Assembly: GCF_900104055.1 (NCBI RefSeq)
Contig: NZ_FNJQ01000009.1
Coordinates: 19,450-83,449 of the forward strand
DNA: 64,000 nucleotides
Source of the DNA: Pseudoselenomonas ruminantium
GTDB lineage: Bacteria; Bacillota; Negativicutes; Selenomonadales; Selenomonadaceae
Direction: 5' to 3'
This document shows positions 17,965 through 26,515 of this stretch, piece after piece (the stretch's first letter is position 1; each line of letters starts with the position of its first letter). Below the pieces are notes generated by a model. That model ran no database searches and had not been told where the DNA came from. It saw nothing but the letters and a program-made list of their open reading frames with translations. Position numbers and translations under genes: made by a program.

Positions 17965-20900
17965 GTGCTTACGAGGAATGAAGTAGAGCATAACTCGCAT
18001 AATGTGTACTATCGCTGCCCCCGGGGTGCGGCTGAAGCAGGGAGCAAGGTCAGGCTCGGGCTGCAGATACGGAGCAAACAACAGATCAATCAGGTGCTTT
18101 TGCATGTCTGGCAGGGGAAGGTGGGGGAAAAACTTCTGCCGCTGCAGACAAAAGATCCAATGGAGGCGCCACAGCGGTATTATTTTATCGACTATGAGAT
18201 GCCGGAAAAAGGCGATCTGCTCTGGTATTATTTCATTATCTCCTGCAGCGATGGTACCTGTTACTATGGCAATAACCATGAGCAATGGGGCGGGCCGGGA
18301 GACGTTTATCCCCATGTGCCGCCAGCCTATCAGATCACGGTCTACAACAAGGGAGCCAAGACGCCGGACTGGTTCAAGCATGCCATCATGTATCAGATAT
18401 TCCCCGACCGGTTCTATCGCAAAGGGGATAAGCTGATCGAAAAGGAAGGCGCGGTCTATCATGCCAGCTGGACGGATGATCCCTGCTATTACAAGGATCC
18501 CGATACGAAAGATATCGTTTCCTATGACTTTTTTGGCGGCAATATCGCCGGACTGATGGATAAGCTCGACTATCTGAAGGATATGGGCATCAGCGTGATC
18601 TATCTGAATCCCGTGTTCGAGTCAGAGAGCAATCATCATTATGATACGGGGGATTACCATAAGATCGATCCAATCCTGGGCACGAATGAAGAATTCCATG
18701 AATTGGTGGAAACGGCAGAGAAAAAGGGAATCCGGATCATCCTGGACGGCGTGTTCAGCCATACCGGCAGCAACAGCCGCTATTTCAACCGCAAGGGCAA
18801 ATACGATGGCGTAGGCGCTTTTCAGTCAGAAAAGTCACCCTATTATGAATGGTACAGTTTCCGCAATTTCCCTTATGAATACGATTGCTGGTGGAATTTC
18901 GATACCCTGCCTAATGTGCGGGAGACCACGCCGTCCTATATGGATTTTATCATCCGGAATCCGGACAGCGTGCTGCATCATTGGCTCAAGGAAGGCATTG
19001 CGGGCTGGCGTCTCGATGTTATTGACGAACTGCCCGAGCCCTTCTCGCAGAGTTTCTATGCGGAACTCAAGAAGACCAATAAGGATGCCGTGATGATCGG
19101 CGAGGTCTGGGAAGATGCCTCCAACAAGGTCGCCTATGGCACGCCGCGCAAATACCTCTGCGGGCAGGAAATGGATTCGGCCATGAACTATCCCTTCCGC
19201 AAGATCCTGCTGGATTATCTGCTGGGCTATGTGACCGGGCGTAATACCATGCGTCAGTTCAACAGCTTGCGGGAAAATTATCCCCTGGAAAACTTCTATG
19301 CCATGATGAATCTGATTGGCAGCCATGATGTGCAAAGAGCGATTACGATCTTCGGGGAGACGCCTTACTATGATGGCATGCCGGCCATCGAGCAGTGCAA
19401 GGCCAAGCTCTCGCCGGAAATGTATCAGGTAGGCAAGGCACGCCTCAAGATGGCTGCCCTGTTCCAGATGACTTATCCCGGTGTGCCCTGCATCTACTAT
19501 GGGGATGAGATTGGCATGGAGGGGTTCAAGGATCCCACGAACCGACGTCCCTATAAATGGCAGGGCGGGGATGAGGAATTGCGCGAATTCTACCGCACGA
19601 TCATCAAGGCCCGCAATGATAATATGGCCCTGCAGACCGGTGAACTCCTTTCGCTGAACGCAGAGGGCGATATCATCGCTTTTGCCCGCGTGGTGCGCAG
19701 CGGGCATGATGTCTTCGGTGTGGATGCAGATAACGGCGCCTTCATCAGTGTCTTCAACCGCAGCCGCACGGAAAGCCATGTGGTGCATCTCGATATCAGC
19801 GACTTTGCCGACGGGCAGTTTGTGGATATGGTGCCGGTGGCAGGGGAGAAAACAGAGCCGTTGCTTTCTCATCGGGGCAAATTGGATGTGAAGATGCCGC
19901 CGCTGACTGGCCGGCTGCTGCGCTATGAACCATTGCCGCGGAAATACGAGCGGGCGGCGGGAATCCTGCTGCATCCGACTTCCCTGCCTTCCAAGTATGG
20001 CATTGGCGACTTGGGCAAAGAAGCCTATCGGTTCGTGGACTTTTTGGCTGAAGCCGGCTTGAAGGTCTGGCAGATATTGCCCCTTGGCCCGGTGGGCTTT
20101 GGCTATTCGCCCTATCAGTCTCCTTCGGCCTTTGCGGGCAATCCCTTGCTGATTGATGTGGATGAGCTGTTAGAGCATGGCTGGATCACAGCAACTGAAG
20201 CCCGGGTGCCCTATGCCAGCAAATCCTCCTTTATCGACTTTGAACGGGTGATCTCATTCAAGAAGAAGTGCTTCAAGAAGGCATGGGCATCTTTCCAGAA
20301 GTCCAAGGATGTGGAGATGCAGGGGCAGTTCCAGGCATTTTGCGAAGCATCAGCCAGCTGGCTGGATGATTATGCCCTCTTTGATGCAGCGAAAAAAGAA
20401 TATAAGAACAAACCCTGGTATGAATGGCCGGAAAACCTTGTGCGCCGGGACTCCAAGGCGCTGCAGAAACTGGCTGCGCATATGGAAGAGGCCGTGGGCT
20501 ATGCCAAGTTCGTCCAGTTCCTTTTCCATAAGCAATGGGTTAAACTCCATAAATACGCCAATAGCAAGGGCATCAAGATCATGGGGGATATGCCCATCTT
20601 CATCTCCCATGACAGCGCCGATGTCTGGGCCAATCAGCAGCTCTTTGACCTGAATCCGGATGGCACCGCCAACACGGTAGCGGGTGTACCGCCTGATTAC
20701 TTCAGCGCTACGGGACAGCTTTGGGGCAATCCTCAGTATGACTGGAAAGCCATGGAGAAGGAGGACTATAGCTGGTGGAAGCGGCGCTTCAGGAATCTGC
20801 ACCGGCTCGTGGATATCGTGCGCATTGACCACTTCCGCGGCTTTGAATCCTATTGGGAAGTGGATGGCAAGGCAGAAACCGCCATCAACGGCCATTGGCG

Positions 20901-21438
20901 CAAGGGCCCGGGCAAGGCGTTCTTCGATATCATCAAGAAGGAGATCGGGGACATGGAAATCGTGGCCGAAGACCTGGGCATCATCACCGATGAGGTGGAA
21001 GCCCTCAGAGAGTCTTGCGGCTTCCCCGGTATGAAGGTGCTGCATTTCACCCTGCACTTCAATGAACAGGGCAGGATGGGCTTTGTGGCTCCGGAGAACA
21101 GCATCGTCTACACGGGGACACACGATAACAATACCACTGTGGGCTGGTATAAGCGGGATATTGACGATGCCACTCGGGCAGCTGTGGCCGCACTGGTCAA
21201 TGCCCCATTGGATCGTCCCTGGGAGGTGGACAAAGGCTTGATGAAATTTGGCCTGGCCTCCGAGGCAAGGCTGGCCATTGCCCCCATGCAGGATGTTCTG
21301 GGGCTGGACGAGCGCGCCCGCATGAACACGCCGGGCACCGTAGGATTGAATTGGAAATGGTGCCTGAAGCCGGATTATCTGCTGGAAGTGGATGTTGAGA
21401 AGATCCGGAGGCTGTGCAAGAAATACGGACGCTGCTAG
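17965..21438 (+). CDS. Two-domain glucan enzyme: GH13 alpha-amylase/neopullulanase fused to GH77 4-alpha-glucanotransferase
   Basis: 1157 residues. The N-terminal half is a neopullulanase-like GH13 protein: an N-domain, then IMYQIFPDRFYRKGD, the nucleophile region GWRLDVIDELPEPF, acid VMIGEVWEDAS and NLIGSHDVQR. From about residue 660 a complete MalQ follows: GILLHPTSLPSKYGIGDLG, nucleophile VRIDHFRGFESYWEV, acid IVAEDLGI and THDNNTTVGWY. Both active sites look intact. It should trim branched or linear maltodextrins and disproportionate the products. GTG start follows AGAGGTGGG. Last gene of the glycogen cluster. Confidence 0.93.
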   Translation: MLTRNEVEHNSHNVYYRCPRGAAEAGSKVRLGLQIRSKQQINQVLLHVWQGKVGEKLLPLQTKDPMEAPQRYYFIDYEMPEKGDLLWYYFIISCSDGTCYYGNNHEQWGGPGDVYPHVPPAYQITVYNKGAKTPDWFKHAIMYQIFPDRFYRKGDKLIEKEGAVYHASWTDDPCYYKDPDTKDIVSYDFFGGNIAGLMDKLDYLKDMGISVIYLNPVFESESNHHYDTGDYHKIDPILGTNEEFHELVETAEKKGIRIILDGVFSHTGSNSRYFNRKGKYDGVGAFQSEKSPYYEWYSFRNFPYEYDCWWNFDTLPNVRETTPSYMDFIIRNPDSVLHHWLKEGIAGWRLDVIDELPEPFSQSFYAELKKTNKDAVMIGEVWEDASNKVAYGTPRKYLCGQEMDSAMNYPFRKILLDYLLGYVTGRNTMRQFNSLRENYPLENFYAMMNLIGSHDVQRAITIFGETPYYDGMPAIEQCKAKLSPEMYQVGKARLKMAALFQMTYPGVPCIYYGDEIGMEGFKDPTNRRPYKWQGGDEELREFYRTIIKARNDNMALQTGELLSLNAEGDIIAFARVVRSGHDVFGVDADNGAFISVFNRSRTESHVVHLDISDFADGQFVDMVPVAGEKTEPLLSHRGKLDVKMPPLTGRLLRYEPLPRKYERAAGILLHPTSLPSKYGIGDLGKEAYRFVDFLAEAGLKVWQILPLGPVGFGYSPYQSPSAFAGNPLLIDVDELLEHGWITATEARVPYASKSSFIDFERVISFKKKCFKKAWASFQKSKDVEMQGQFQAFCEASASWLDDYALFDAAKKEYKNKPWYEWPENLVRRDSKALQKLAAHMEEAVGYAKFVQFLFHKQWVKLHKYANSKGIKIMGDMPIFISHDSADVWANQQLFDLNPDGTANTVAGVPPDYFSATGQLWGNPQYDWKAMEKEDYSWWKRRFRNLHRLVDIVRIDHFRGFESYWEVDGKAETAINGHWRKGPGKAFFDIIKKEIGDMEIVAEDLGIITDEVEALRESCGFPGMKVLHFTLHFNEQGRMGFVAPENSIVYTGTHDNNTTVGWYKRDIDDATRAAVAALVNAPLDRPWEVDKGLMKFGLASEARLAIAPMQDVLGLDERARMNTPGTVGLNWKWCLKPDYLLEVDVEKIRRLCKKYGRC

Positions 21439-21457
21439 CTTAACATCATAGTGCCAA

Positions 21458-21545
21458 GACGCCCCGGCGGCTGGTAATACTTTTCCTTCGCTTTGACAAA
21501 AAGCGTCAAACGCTGCGGAAAAGCATCACCAGCCGCCGGGGCTTA
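21458..21545. repeat. Dispersed stem-loop repeat, copy R2
   Basis: Outer arms GCCCCGGCGGCTGG (21461-21474) and CCAGCCGCCGGGGC (21529-21542) pair perfectly over 14 bases. Inside are AATACTTTTCC and GGAAAAGCAT, then a small inner hairpin TTTGAC/GTCAAA. It lies just before guaA; copy R3 lies just after guaA. Confidence 0.85.
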
Positions 21546-21641
21546 GTCTGTATTTTATAGACATCCCAGCCTTTTCAAGTGACATTTCCTATGATATAAT
21601 CGTTAAAAAGCTTTATGGACAAGATACAGGAGGACGATATT

Positions 21642-23195
21642 TTGAGCAAGCCAGCAAATGAAATGATTTTGGTGTTGGATTTTGGCGGACAGTACAACCA
21701 GCTGATTGCCCGGCGGGTGCGGGAAAATCATGTGTACTGCGAGGTGCATCCCCATACCCTGTCTTTAGACAAGATCCGGGAAATGGCACCGAAGGGCATT
21801 ATCCTCACCGGCGGCCCCAACAGCGTTTATAAGGAAGATTCCGCAACCTGCAGCGAGGAACTCTTCCAGCTGGGCATCCCTGTGCTGGGCATTTGCTATG
21901 GTTCCCAGCTGATGGCGCATAAGCTCGGCGGCAAGGTGGATACGGCTCCTACCAGCGAATACGGTAAGACGGAAGTCACCATCAAGGAAGCAGCATCCAA
22001 GCTGTTTGCGGATGTGGACGCTAAGACCATCTGCTGGATGAGTCATACGGACTATATCGCTGCCGCTCCGGCCTCCTTCACGGTAACGGCGAACACTCCC
22101 GTCTGCCCGGTAGCTGCCATGGAAAATGCAGCCGAAAATCTCTATGCCGTGCAGTTCCATCCGGAAGTCATGCATACGGTACAGGGACAGACCATGCTCC
22201 GGAACTTCGTCTATAAGGTCTGCGGTTGTGCTGGTGACTGGAAGATGGATTCCTTCGTGGAAAAGACCATCGCTGAACTCAAGGCAAAGATCGGTAACGG
22301 CAAGGCACTCTGCGCTCTGTCCGGCGGCGTGGATTCCTCTGTGGCTGCTGTGCTCATGTCCAAGGCCATCGGCAAGCAACTGACCTGCGTGTTCGTTGAC
22401 CATGGCCTCCTGCGCAAGGACGAAGGCGATCAGGTGGAGGCTGTGTTCGGCGAGAACGGCCCCTATGATGTGAACTTCATCCGCGTCAATGCCAAGGATC
22501 GTTTCTATGCAAAACTCAAGGGTGTGACGGAACCGGAAGCAAAGCGCAAGATCATCGGCGAAGAATTCATCCGCGTATTCGAGGAAGAGGCCAAGAAGAT
22601 TGGCGCCGTGGATTTCCTCGTACAGGGTACGATCTATCCGGACGTCATCGAGAGCGGTCTGGGCAAATCTGCCGTGATCAAGTCCCACCACAATGTAGGC
22701 GGCCTGCCGGATTTCGTGGATTTCAAGGAAATCGTGGAACCCCTGCGCCTGCTCTTCAAGGACGAAGTGCGCAATGCCGGTCGTGAGCTGGGTATCCCCG
22801 AATACCTCGTAAGCCGTCAGCCCTTCCCGGGCCCGGGCCTTGGCATCCGCATCATCGGCGAAGTCACCGAAGAAAAGGTCAAGATCGTGCAGGAAGCTGA
22901 CGCTATCTACCGTGAGGAAGTGGCCAAAGCCGGTGCCGACAAGAACCTCGGCCAGTATTTTGCCGCCCTCACGAATATGCGTTCCGTGGGCGTTATGGGC
23001 GACGGCCGTACCTATGACTATGCCATTGCCCTGCGTGCGGTCATGACGAGCGACTTCATGACGGCGGAAAGCGCACAGCTTCCCTGGGAAGTCCTGCAGA
23101 CCGTTACCACGCGCATCGTCAATGAGGTCAAGGGCGTCAACCGCGTCATGTATGATTGCACGGGCAAACCGCCGGCAACGATTGAATTTGAATAA
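21642..23195 (+). CDS. guaA: GuaA, GMP synthase (glutamine-hydrolysing)
   Basis: Converts XMP to GMP. It has a class I glutamine amidotransferase domain ([15 protein letters not shown] with the cysteine, FHPEV histidine), then the PP-loop ATP pyrophosphatase motif [13 protein letters not shown], and the C-terminal dimerisation domain ending in KPPATIEFE. An upstream ATG at 21615 exists. TTG at 21642, eight bases after AGGAGG (21628-21633), is the better start and gives [24 protein letters not shown]-like box lies near 21594. Confidence 0.96.
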   Translation: MSKPANEMILVLDFGGQYNQLIARRVRENHVYCEVHPHTLSLDKIREMAPKGIILTGGPNSVYKEDSATCSEELFQLGIPVLGICYGSQLMAHKLGGKVDTAPTSEYGKTEVTIKEAASKLFADVDAKTICWMSHTDYIAAAPASFTVTANTPVCPVAAMENAAENLYAVQFHPEVMHTVQGQTMLRNFVYKVCGCAGDWKMDSFVEKTIAELKAKIGNGKALCALSGGVDSSVAAVLMSKAIGKQLTCVFVDHGLLRKDEGDQVEAVFGENGPYDVNFIRVNAKDRFYAKLKGVTEPEAKRKIIGEEFIRVFEEEAKKIGAVDFLVQGTIYPDVIESGLGKSAVIKSHHNVGGLPDFVDFKEIVEPLRLLFKDEVRNAGRELGIPEYLVSRQPFPGPGLGIRIIGEVTEEKVKIVQEADAIYREEVAKAGADKNLGQYFAALTNMRSVGVMGDGRTYDYAIALRAVMTSDFMTAESAQLPWEVLQTVTTRIVNEVKGVNRVMYDCTGKPPATIEFE

Positions 23196-23212
23196 GATAG
23201 AAAATATATGCT

Positions 23213-23300
23213 AAGGCGCCCGGTGGCTGGCAATTACTTTCCTTTGCTTTGATAAAAAGCATCAAATGCTGCGGAAAGCAATCGCCAGCCACCGGGCTTA
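23213..23300. repeat. Dispersed stem-loop repeat, copy R3
   Basis: Arms GCCCGGTGGCTGGC (23218-23231) and GCCAGCCACCGGGC (23284-23297) pair perfectly. Inner ATTACTTTCC and GGAAAGCAAT repeat the R1/R2 plan. Compared with R2 the arms differ at paired positions (CGGCGG/CCGCCG versus CGGTGG/CCACCG), that is, by compensatory changes. Confidence 0.85.
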
Positions 23301-23322
23301 GTGTGTTGTGTTAAACAAAGTA

Positions 23323-23351
23323 TTGACGAAACAGGATAAAAATGATACAAT
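23323..23351 (+). promoter_or_regulatory. Promoter of the SRP RNA gene
   Basis: TTGACG at 23323-23328, a 17-base spacer and TACAAT at 23346-23351, predicting a start near 23358. A short hairpin ATGCGGA/TCCGCAT follows in the leader before the RNA body. Confidence 0.8.
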
Positions 23352-23392
23352 CATAGCTGTTCTTATGCGGATTCCCTTTTTCCGCATGATAT

Positions 23393-23535
23393 TCTTTTTC
23401 AGGTCGGGCTGTAGCGTCTTGGTCTTGCGCAATGGAGTCCTGTGAACCTCGTCAGGTCCGGAAGGAAGCAGCGATAAGCGGGGTGCTCCATGTGCCGCGA
23501 GGGTGCCTGGGGGCTGCAGTTCGACGTGGAAAAGA
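23393..23535 (+). ncRNA. ffs: Signal recognition particle RNA (4.5S-type)
   Basis: The conserved SRP domain IV core GTCAGGTCCGGAAGGAAGCA and the apical strand GGGTGCTCCATGTGCC are present. The ends close in a long stem: TCGGGCTGTAGC (23404-23415) pairs at all 12 positions, with G-U wobbles, with GCTGCAGTTCGA (23513-23524). The stem continues outward to about 23393/23535. No separate Alu domain is evident, so this is the small bacterial type. It partners Ffh for membrane targeting. Confidence 0.95.
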
Positions 23536-23548
23536 ATGGATGAATTGG

Positions 23549-23572
23549 GACAGCCGTGAGGCTGTCTTTTTT
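23549..23572 (+). terminator. Intrinsic terminator of the SRP RNA
   Basis: GACAGCC-GTGA-GGCTGTC followed by six T. Confidence 0.93.
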
Positions 23573-23608
23573 GGTGTATGGATTAGAAATTTTATGTGGG
23601 GGAGCAGC

Positions 23609-25333
23609 ATGGCCTATATTGCACTTTATCGTAAATGGCGTCCCGGGACTTTTGCAGATCTGGTGGGGCAGGAGCATATCAGCAGGACGCTTTCTAATGC
23701 CATCAATACCGGCCGGATTGGTCATGCGTACCTGTTCTCCGGGCCGCGGGGCACAGGTAAGACCAGTACGGCGAAAATCCTGGCCAAGGCGCTCAACTGT
23801 GAACATGGGCCCACACCGGAGCCTTGCGGTGAGTGCAAGGCCTGCCGGAAAATCAATGACGGTTCCACGATGGATGTGTTTGAGATCGATGCGGCTTCCA
23901 ACCGTGGTATCGATGAGATCCGTGACCTGCGGGAAACGGTGAAGTTTGCGCCGGTGGATGGCCGTTATAAGGTCTACATCATCGACGAAGTGCATATGTT
24001 GACTACCGAGGCGTTCAATGCGCTGCTCAAGACCTTGGAGGAGCCGCCCGCTCATGTGGTGTTCATCCTGGCGACGACGGAAGCCCATAAGGTGCCGCCG
24101 ACAATCCAGTCCCGCTGCCAGCGCTATGATTTCAAGCGCATCACGGTGGAGGAAATCCGCGGGCGGCTGGAAACGGTCACGACGGAAATGGGGCTGAAAG
24201 CCGAGCCGGAAGCCCTGAACATGATTGCCATCCAGGCCGATGGCGGTCTGCGCGATGCGCTTTCTTTGTTGGACCAGTGTTCGGCGCTGGCCGATGGGGA
24301 ACTCACGGCTGCCCGGGTGCGGCAGACCTTGGGGCTTATCGGCCATGAGTCAATCTACAAGCTCACGGAGGCCATCTATGCCCATAAAAGCCAGAAAGCG
24401 TTAGAGGTTTTGGCGGACCTCCTGCGGGATGGCAAGGAATTGAAGCAGGTGCTTACGGAACTATCCCTGCATCTGCGCAGCCTGATGATTTACCAGTCTA
24501 CGGGCACGCTTGCACAGATGGATCTCTATGCCGAGCCGGATGAAGTCCTGCAGACGCAGGGGAAATTCTTCTCGGCTGCAGAGGTCATGGCCATGATCAA
24601 GAAACTCCATGAGGCTTTGGCGGAGCTCAAGTGGTCGCCGCAGCCGCGCATTACGGTGGAGGTCGCGCTGCTGGCATTATGCAATCCGGCAGACAGCGGC
24701 GCCGTACCGGTGCAGGCAGCTGCTCCCGCCGTGGATAGTGGACGTCTGGCCAGCCTCGAAGCAAAACTTTCGCAGATGGCGGCACAGCTGGCGGCCCGTC
24801 CGGCAGCGCCTGCCCAGCCTGCGGCGAAACCTGCTGCGGCAGTAACGCAGCGCCCGTCCCGTCCCATGCCGGCGGCCGCACCTGTACAGGAAGTACAGGC
24901 CGTGCCGATTACCGCCAGCGATGCGGAAGTCTGGGATAAACTGCTGCAGGCGCTGAAAGAACGCAAGATGCCTGCCTTTGCCTGCATGAATCAGGGACAG
25001 TTTGCGGGCATGACGGAAACGCAGTTCCTGGTGAAGTTTCAGGGCGTGCTGATGGCAGATCTGGCCATGCGCAATTATCGCACGTTGATCGAAGAGATAT
25101 TACAGGAGCTTACAGGGCGTTCCCTGCGCCTGCATTGCAGCGGAGAGAATACGCCAGCGGCACCGCCGCCGCGTCCTGTGCCGAAGAAAAAAACTTTGCC
25201 GCCACCTCCGCCGGAGGAGCCGACGATACATGTTGATTTGGATTCTATGCCTCCCGAGGAGCGCGCCCCCTTGGAGAAGGCCTTTGAGATTTTTGGGGAC
25301 CACGTGGTGGAAATCGAGGAGGACAATAAGTGA
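23609..25333 (+). CDS. dnaX: DnaX, DNA polymerase III subunits gamma/tau
   Basis: Clamp-loader ATPase. It starts MAYIALYRKWRPGTFADLVG, with Walker A GPRGTGKTS, the zinc-binding cysteines in CEHGPTPEPCGECKACR, Walker B IIDEVHML and sensor region ATTEAHKVPPTIQSRCQ. An Ala/Pro-rich linker and a tau-type C-terminus follow. The frame stays open back to 23432 across the SRP RNA, but that stretch is RNA gene, not protein. ATG at 23609 follows GGGGGAG. ybaB-recR, usually next door, is 11 kb away here. Confidence 0.95.
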   Translation: MAYIALYRKWRPGTFADLVGQEHISRTLSNAINTGRIGHAYLFSGPRGTGKTSTAKILAKALNCEHGPTPEPCGECKACRKINDGSTMDVFEIDAASNRGIDEIRDLRETVKFAPVDGRYKVYIIDEVHMLTTEAFNALLKTLEEPPAHVVFILATTEAHKVPPTIQSRCQRYDFKRITVEEIRGRLETVTTEMGLKAEPEALNMIAIQADGGLRDALSLLDQCSALADGELTAARVRQTLGLIGHESIYKLTEAIYAHKSQKALEVLADLLRDGKELKQVLTELSLHLRSLMIYQSTGTLAQMDLYAEPDEVLQTQGKFFSAAEVMAMIKKLHEALAELKWSPQPRITVEVALLALCNPADSGAVPVQAAAPAVDSGRLASLEAKLSQMAAQLAARPAAPAQPAAKPAAAVTQRPSRPMPAAAPVQEVQAVPITASDAEVWDKLLQALKERKMPAFACMNQGQFAGMTETQFLVKFQGVLMADLAMRNYRTLIEEILQELTGRSLRLHCSGENTPAAPPPRPVPKKKTLPPPPPEEPTIHVDLDSMPPEERAPLEKAFEIFGDHVVEIEEDNK

Positions 25334-26172
25334 AAGGTCTAATCAAGCAGTTACAGGAGCAGGAAGGGTTTTCGGAATCCGAGCGGATGATTGCCAGTTA
25401 TCTGCTGGCGCACTTCCGCAATCTACCGGGCATGTCCACGCGGCAACTGGCTAAGGAGACATTCACGAGTTCGGCGGCAATCGTGCGCTTCAGCCAGAAG
25501 CTTGGCTTTGGCGGTTATACCGAGTTCCGCGTGAAGTTCCTGGCTGATATGATGCGCTATACTGACCGTCCCCATGGCGAAGAACTGGCGATGACGGATA
25601 AGGATTCGGTGCACAGCATATTGGACAAGGTAACGAGCATTGAGATTGACTCGCTTAAGGAAACCCGTGCCATGCTCGAGCCGGGGGATTTTGTTCGGGC
25701 GCTCACGATCATCAATAAGAGCGACCATGTCGATTTCTACGCCATGGACAACAACCTGGATATTGCCAATATGGCAGCCACGGGCTTTATCATGGCCAAC
25801 AAGTGTTCCACGGTTCATCCGGCCATGACCATGCAGTATCTGCAGGCCACGGGCGCACCCAAGGAGCATGTGGCCTTCTTCATCAGCCGCACCGGGGAAA
25901 ACCGGATGCTCCTCGATATCGCCCATCTGTTGAAACTGCGTGGCAATCCAATCATCGTGCTGACAGCCTCGACCAAATCCAGCCTGGCCAGCCTGGCCGA
26001 CGTGGTGTTCCCCGTTGCTACGGTGAATTCCATGGAGGAACTGGGGCCACGGGTGTTCCTGCTGGGGGCCAAGTATGTGATGGATATCTTGTTCGCCGTG
26101 CTGATGACGCGTGTGGATTTCCATAGTGCACAGCAGAAAGAACAATGGCTGAGCAAGCATTTCTACTATTAA
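25330..26172 (+). CDS. RpiR/MurR-family transcriptional regulator
   Basis: An N-terminal helix-turn-helix (STRQLAKETFTSSAAIVRFS, about residues 38-57) is followed by a SIS sugar-phosphate isomerase-type domain (FISRTGENRMLLDIAHLL, VVFPVATVNSMEELG). 280 residues. GTG start overlaps the dnaX stop by four bases and is preceded by GAGGAGG. Family members sense phosphosugars. The neighbouring beta-glucoside PTS operon is a likely target, but it could also autoregulate or act elsewhere. Confidence 0.88.
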   Translation: MKGLIKQLQEQEGFSESERMIASYLLAHFRNLPGMSTRQLAKETFTSSAAIVRFSQKLGFGGYTEFRVKFLADMMRYTDRPHGEELAMTDKDSVHSILDKVTSIEIDSLKETRAMLEPGDFVRALTIINKSDHVDFYAMDNNLDIANMAATGFIMANKCSTVHPAMTMQYLQATGAPKEHVAFFISRTGENRMLLDIAHLLKLRGNPIIVLTASTKSSLASLADVVFPVATVNSMEELGPRVFLLGAKYVMDILFAVLMTRVDFHSAQQKEQWLSKHFYY

Positions 26173-26210
26173 AATCTTGCAGGTTCATATTGACTATGTT
26201 ATACTTTAGG

Positions 26211-26296
26211 CATAGGCAAACGTTGTGAAGAGTCGTTAAGCAACAAAACGGAAAGGCCCGCTAGGAAGGTTAGGAGCTTCCTAGCGGGCCTTTTTT
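26211..26296 (+). ncRNA. Candidate small RNA or terminated leader between the RpiR gene and the PTS operon
   Basis: TTGCAG (26177-26182), 17 bases and TATACT (26200-26205) form a fair promoter. About 85 bases later a very strong intrinsic terminator ends the stretch: AAGGCCCGCTAGGAAG (26253-26268) / CTTCCTAGCGGGCCTT (26277-26292) with a T run. No open frame of useful size is present. It could equally be only the 3-prime end of the RpiR transcript. Confidence 0.4.
26253..26296 (+). terminator. Strong intrinsic terminator
   Basis: A 16-pair perfect stem with an eight-base loop and six T. Separates the dnaX-RpiR transcript from the PTS operon. Confidence 0.93.
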
Positions 26297-26335
26297 GCAT
26301 ATAAAAGGATAAATATTCTAAATATAAGCAATCGA

Positions 26336-26437
26336 TGTAACAGTGCTACATGCTGTTACACATATTACGATTATCCGTGTATCAGTGTTTCGTATTGGTT
26401 TCGATTTATTGTTTCGTGATTTGCGCTATGTTATATT
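26336..26437 (+). promoter_or_regulatory. Promoter/operator region of the beta-glucan PTS operon
   Basis: A perfect inverted repeat TGTAACAG (26336-26343) / CTGTTACA (26353-26360). Then three copies of GTTTCG(T/A) start at 26387, 26398 and 26411, roughly one helical turn apart. A likely core promoter is TTGTTT (26409-26414), 17 bases, TATATT (26432-26437). The inverted repeat is a plausible operator for RpiR; the direct repeats may bind an activator. Roles are inferred. Confidence 0.5.
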
Positions 26438-26515
26438 AGAATCACCTTAAGGGGAACGGGGGTTAAGCGCATAACCCCATGCAATAATAAAAAACTTTTG
26501 GAGAGAGGAAAGAAA

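Noticed and set aside
23432..23608. N-terminal extension of dnaX
   Set aside because: This stretch is the SRP RNA and its terminator; the true DnaX start MAYIALYRKWRP is at 23609.
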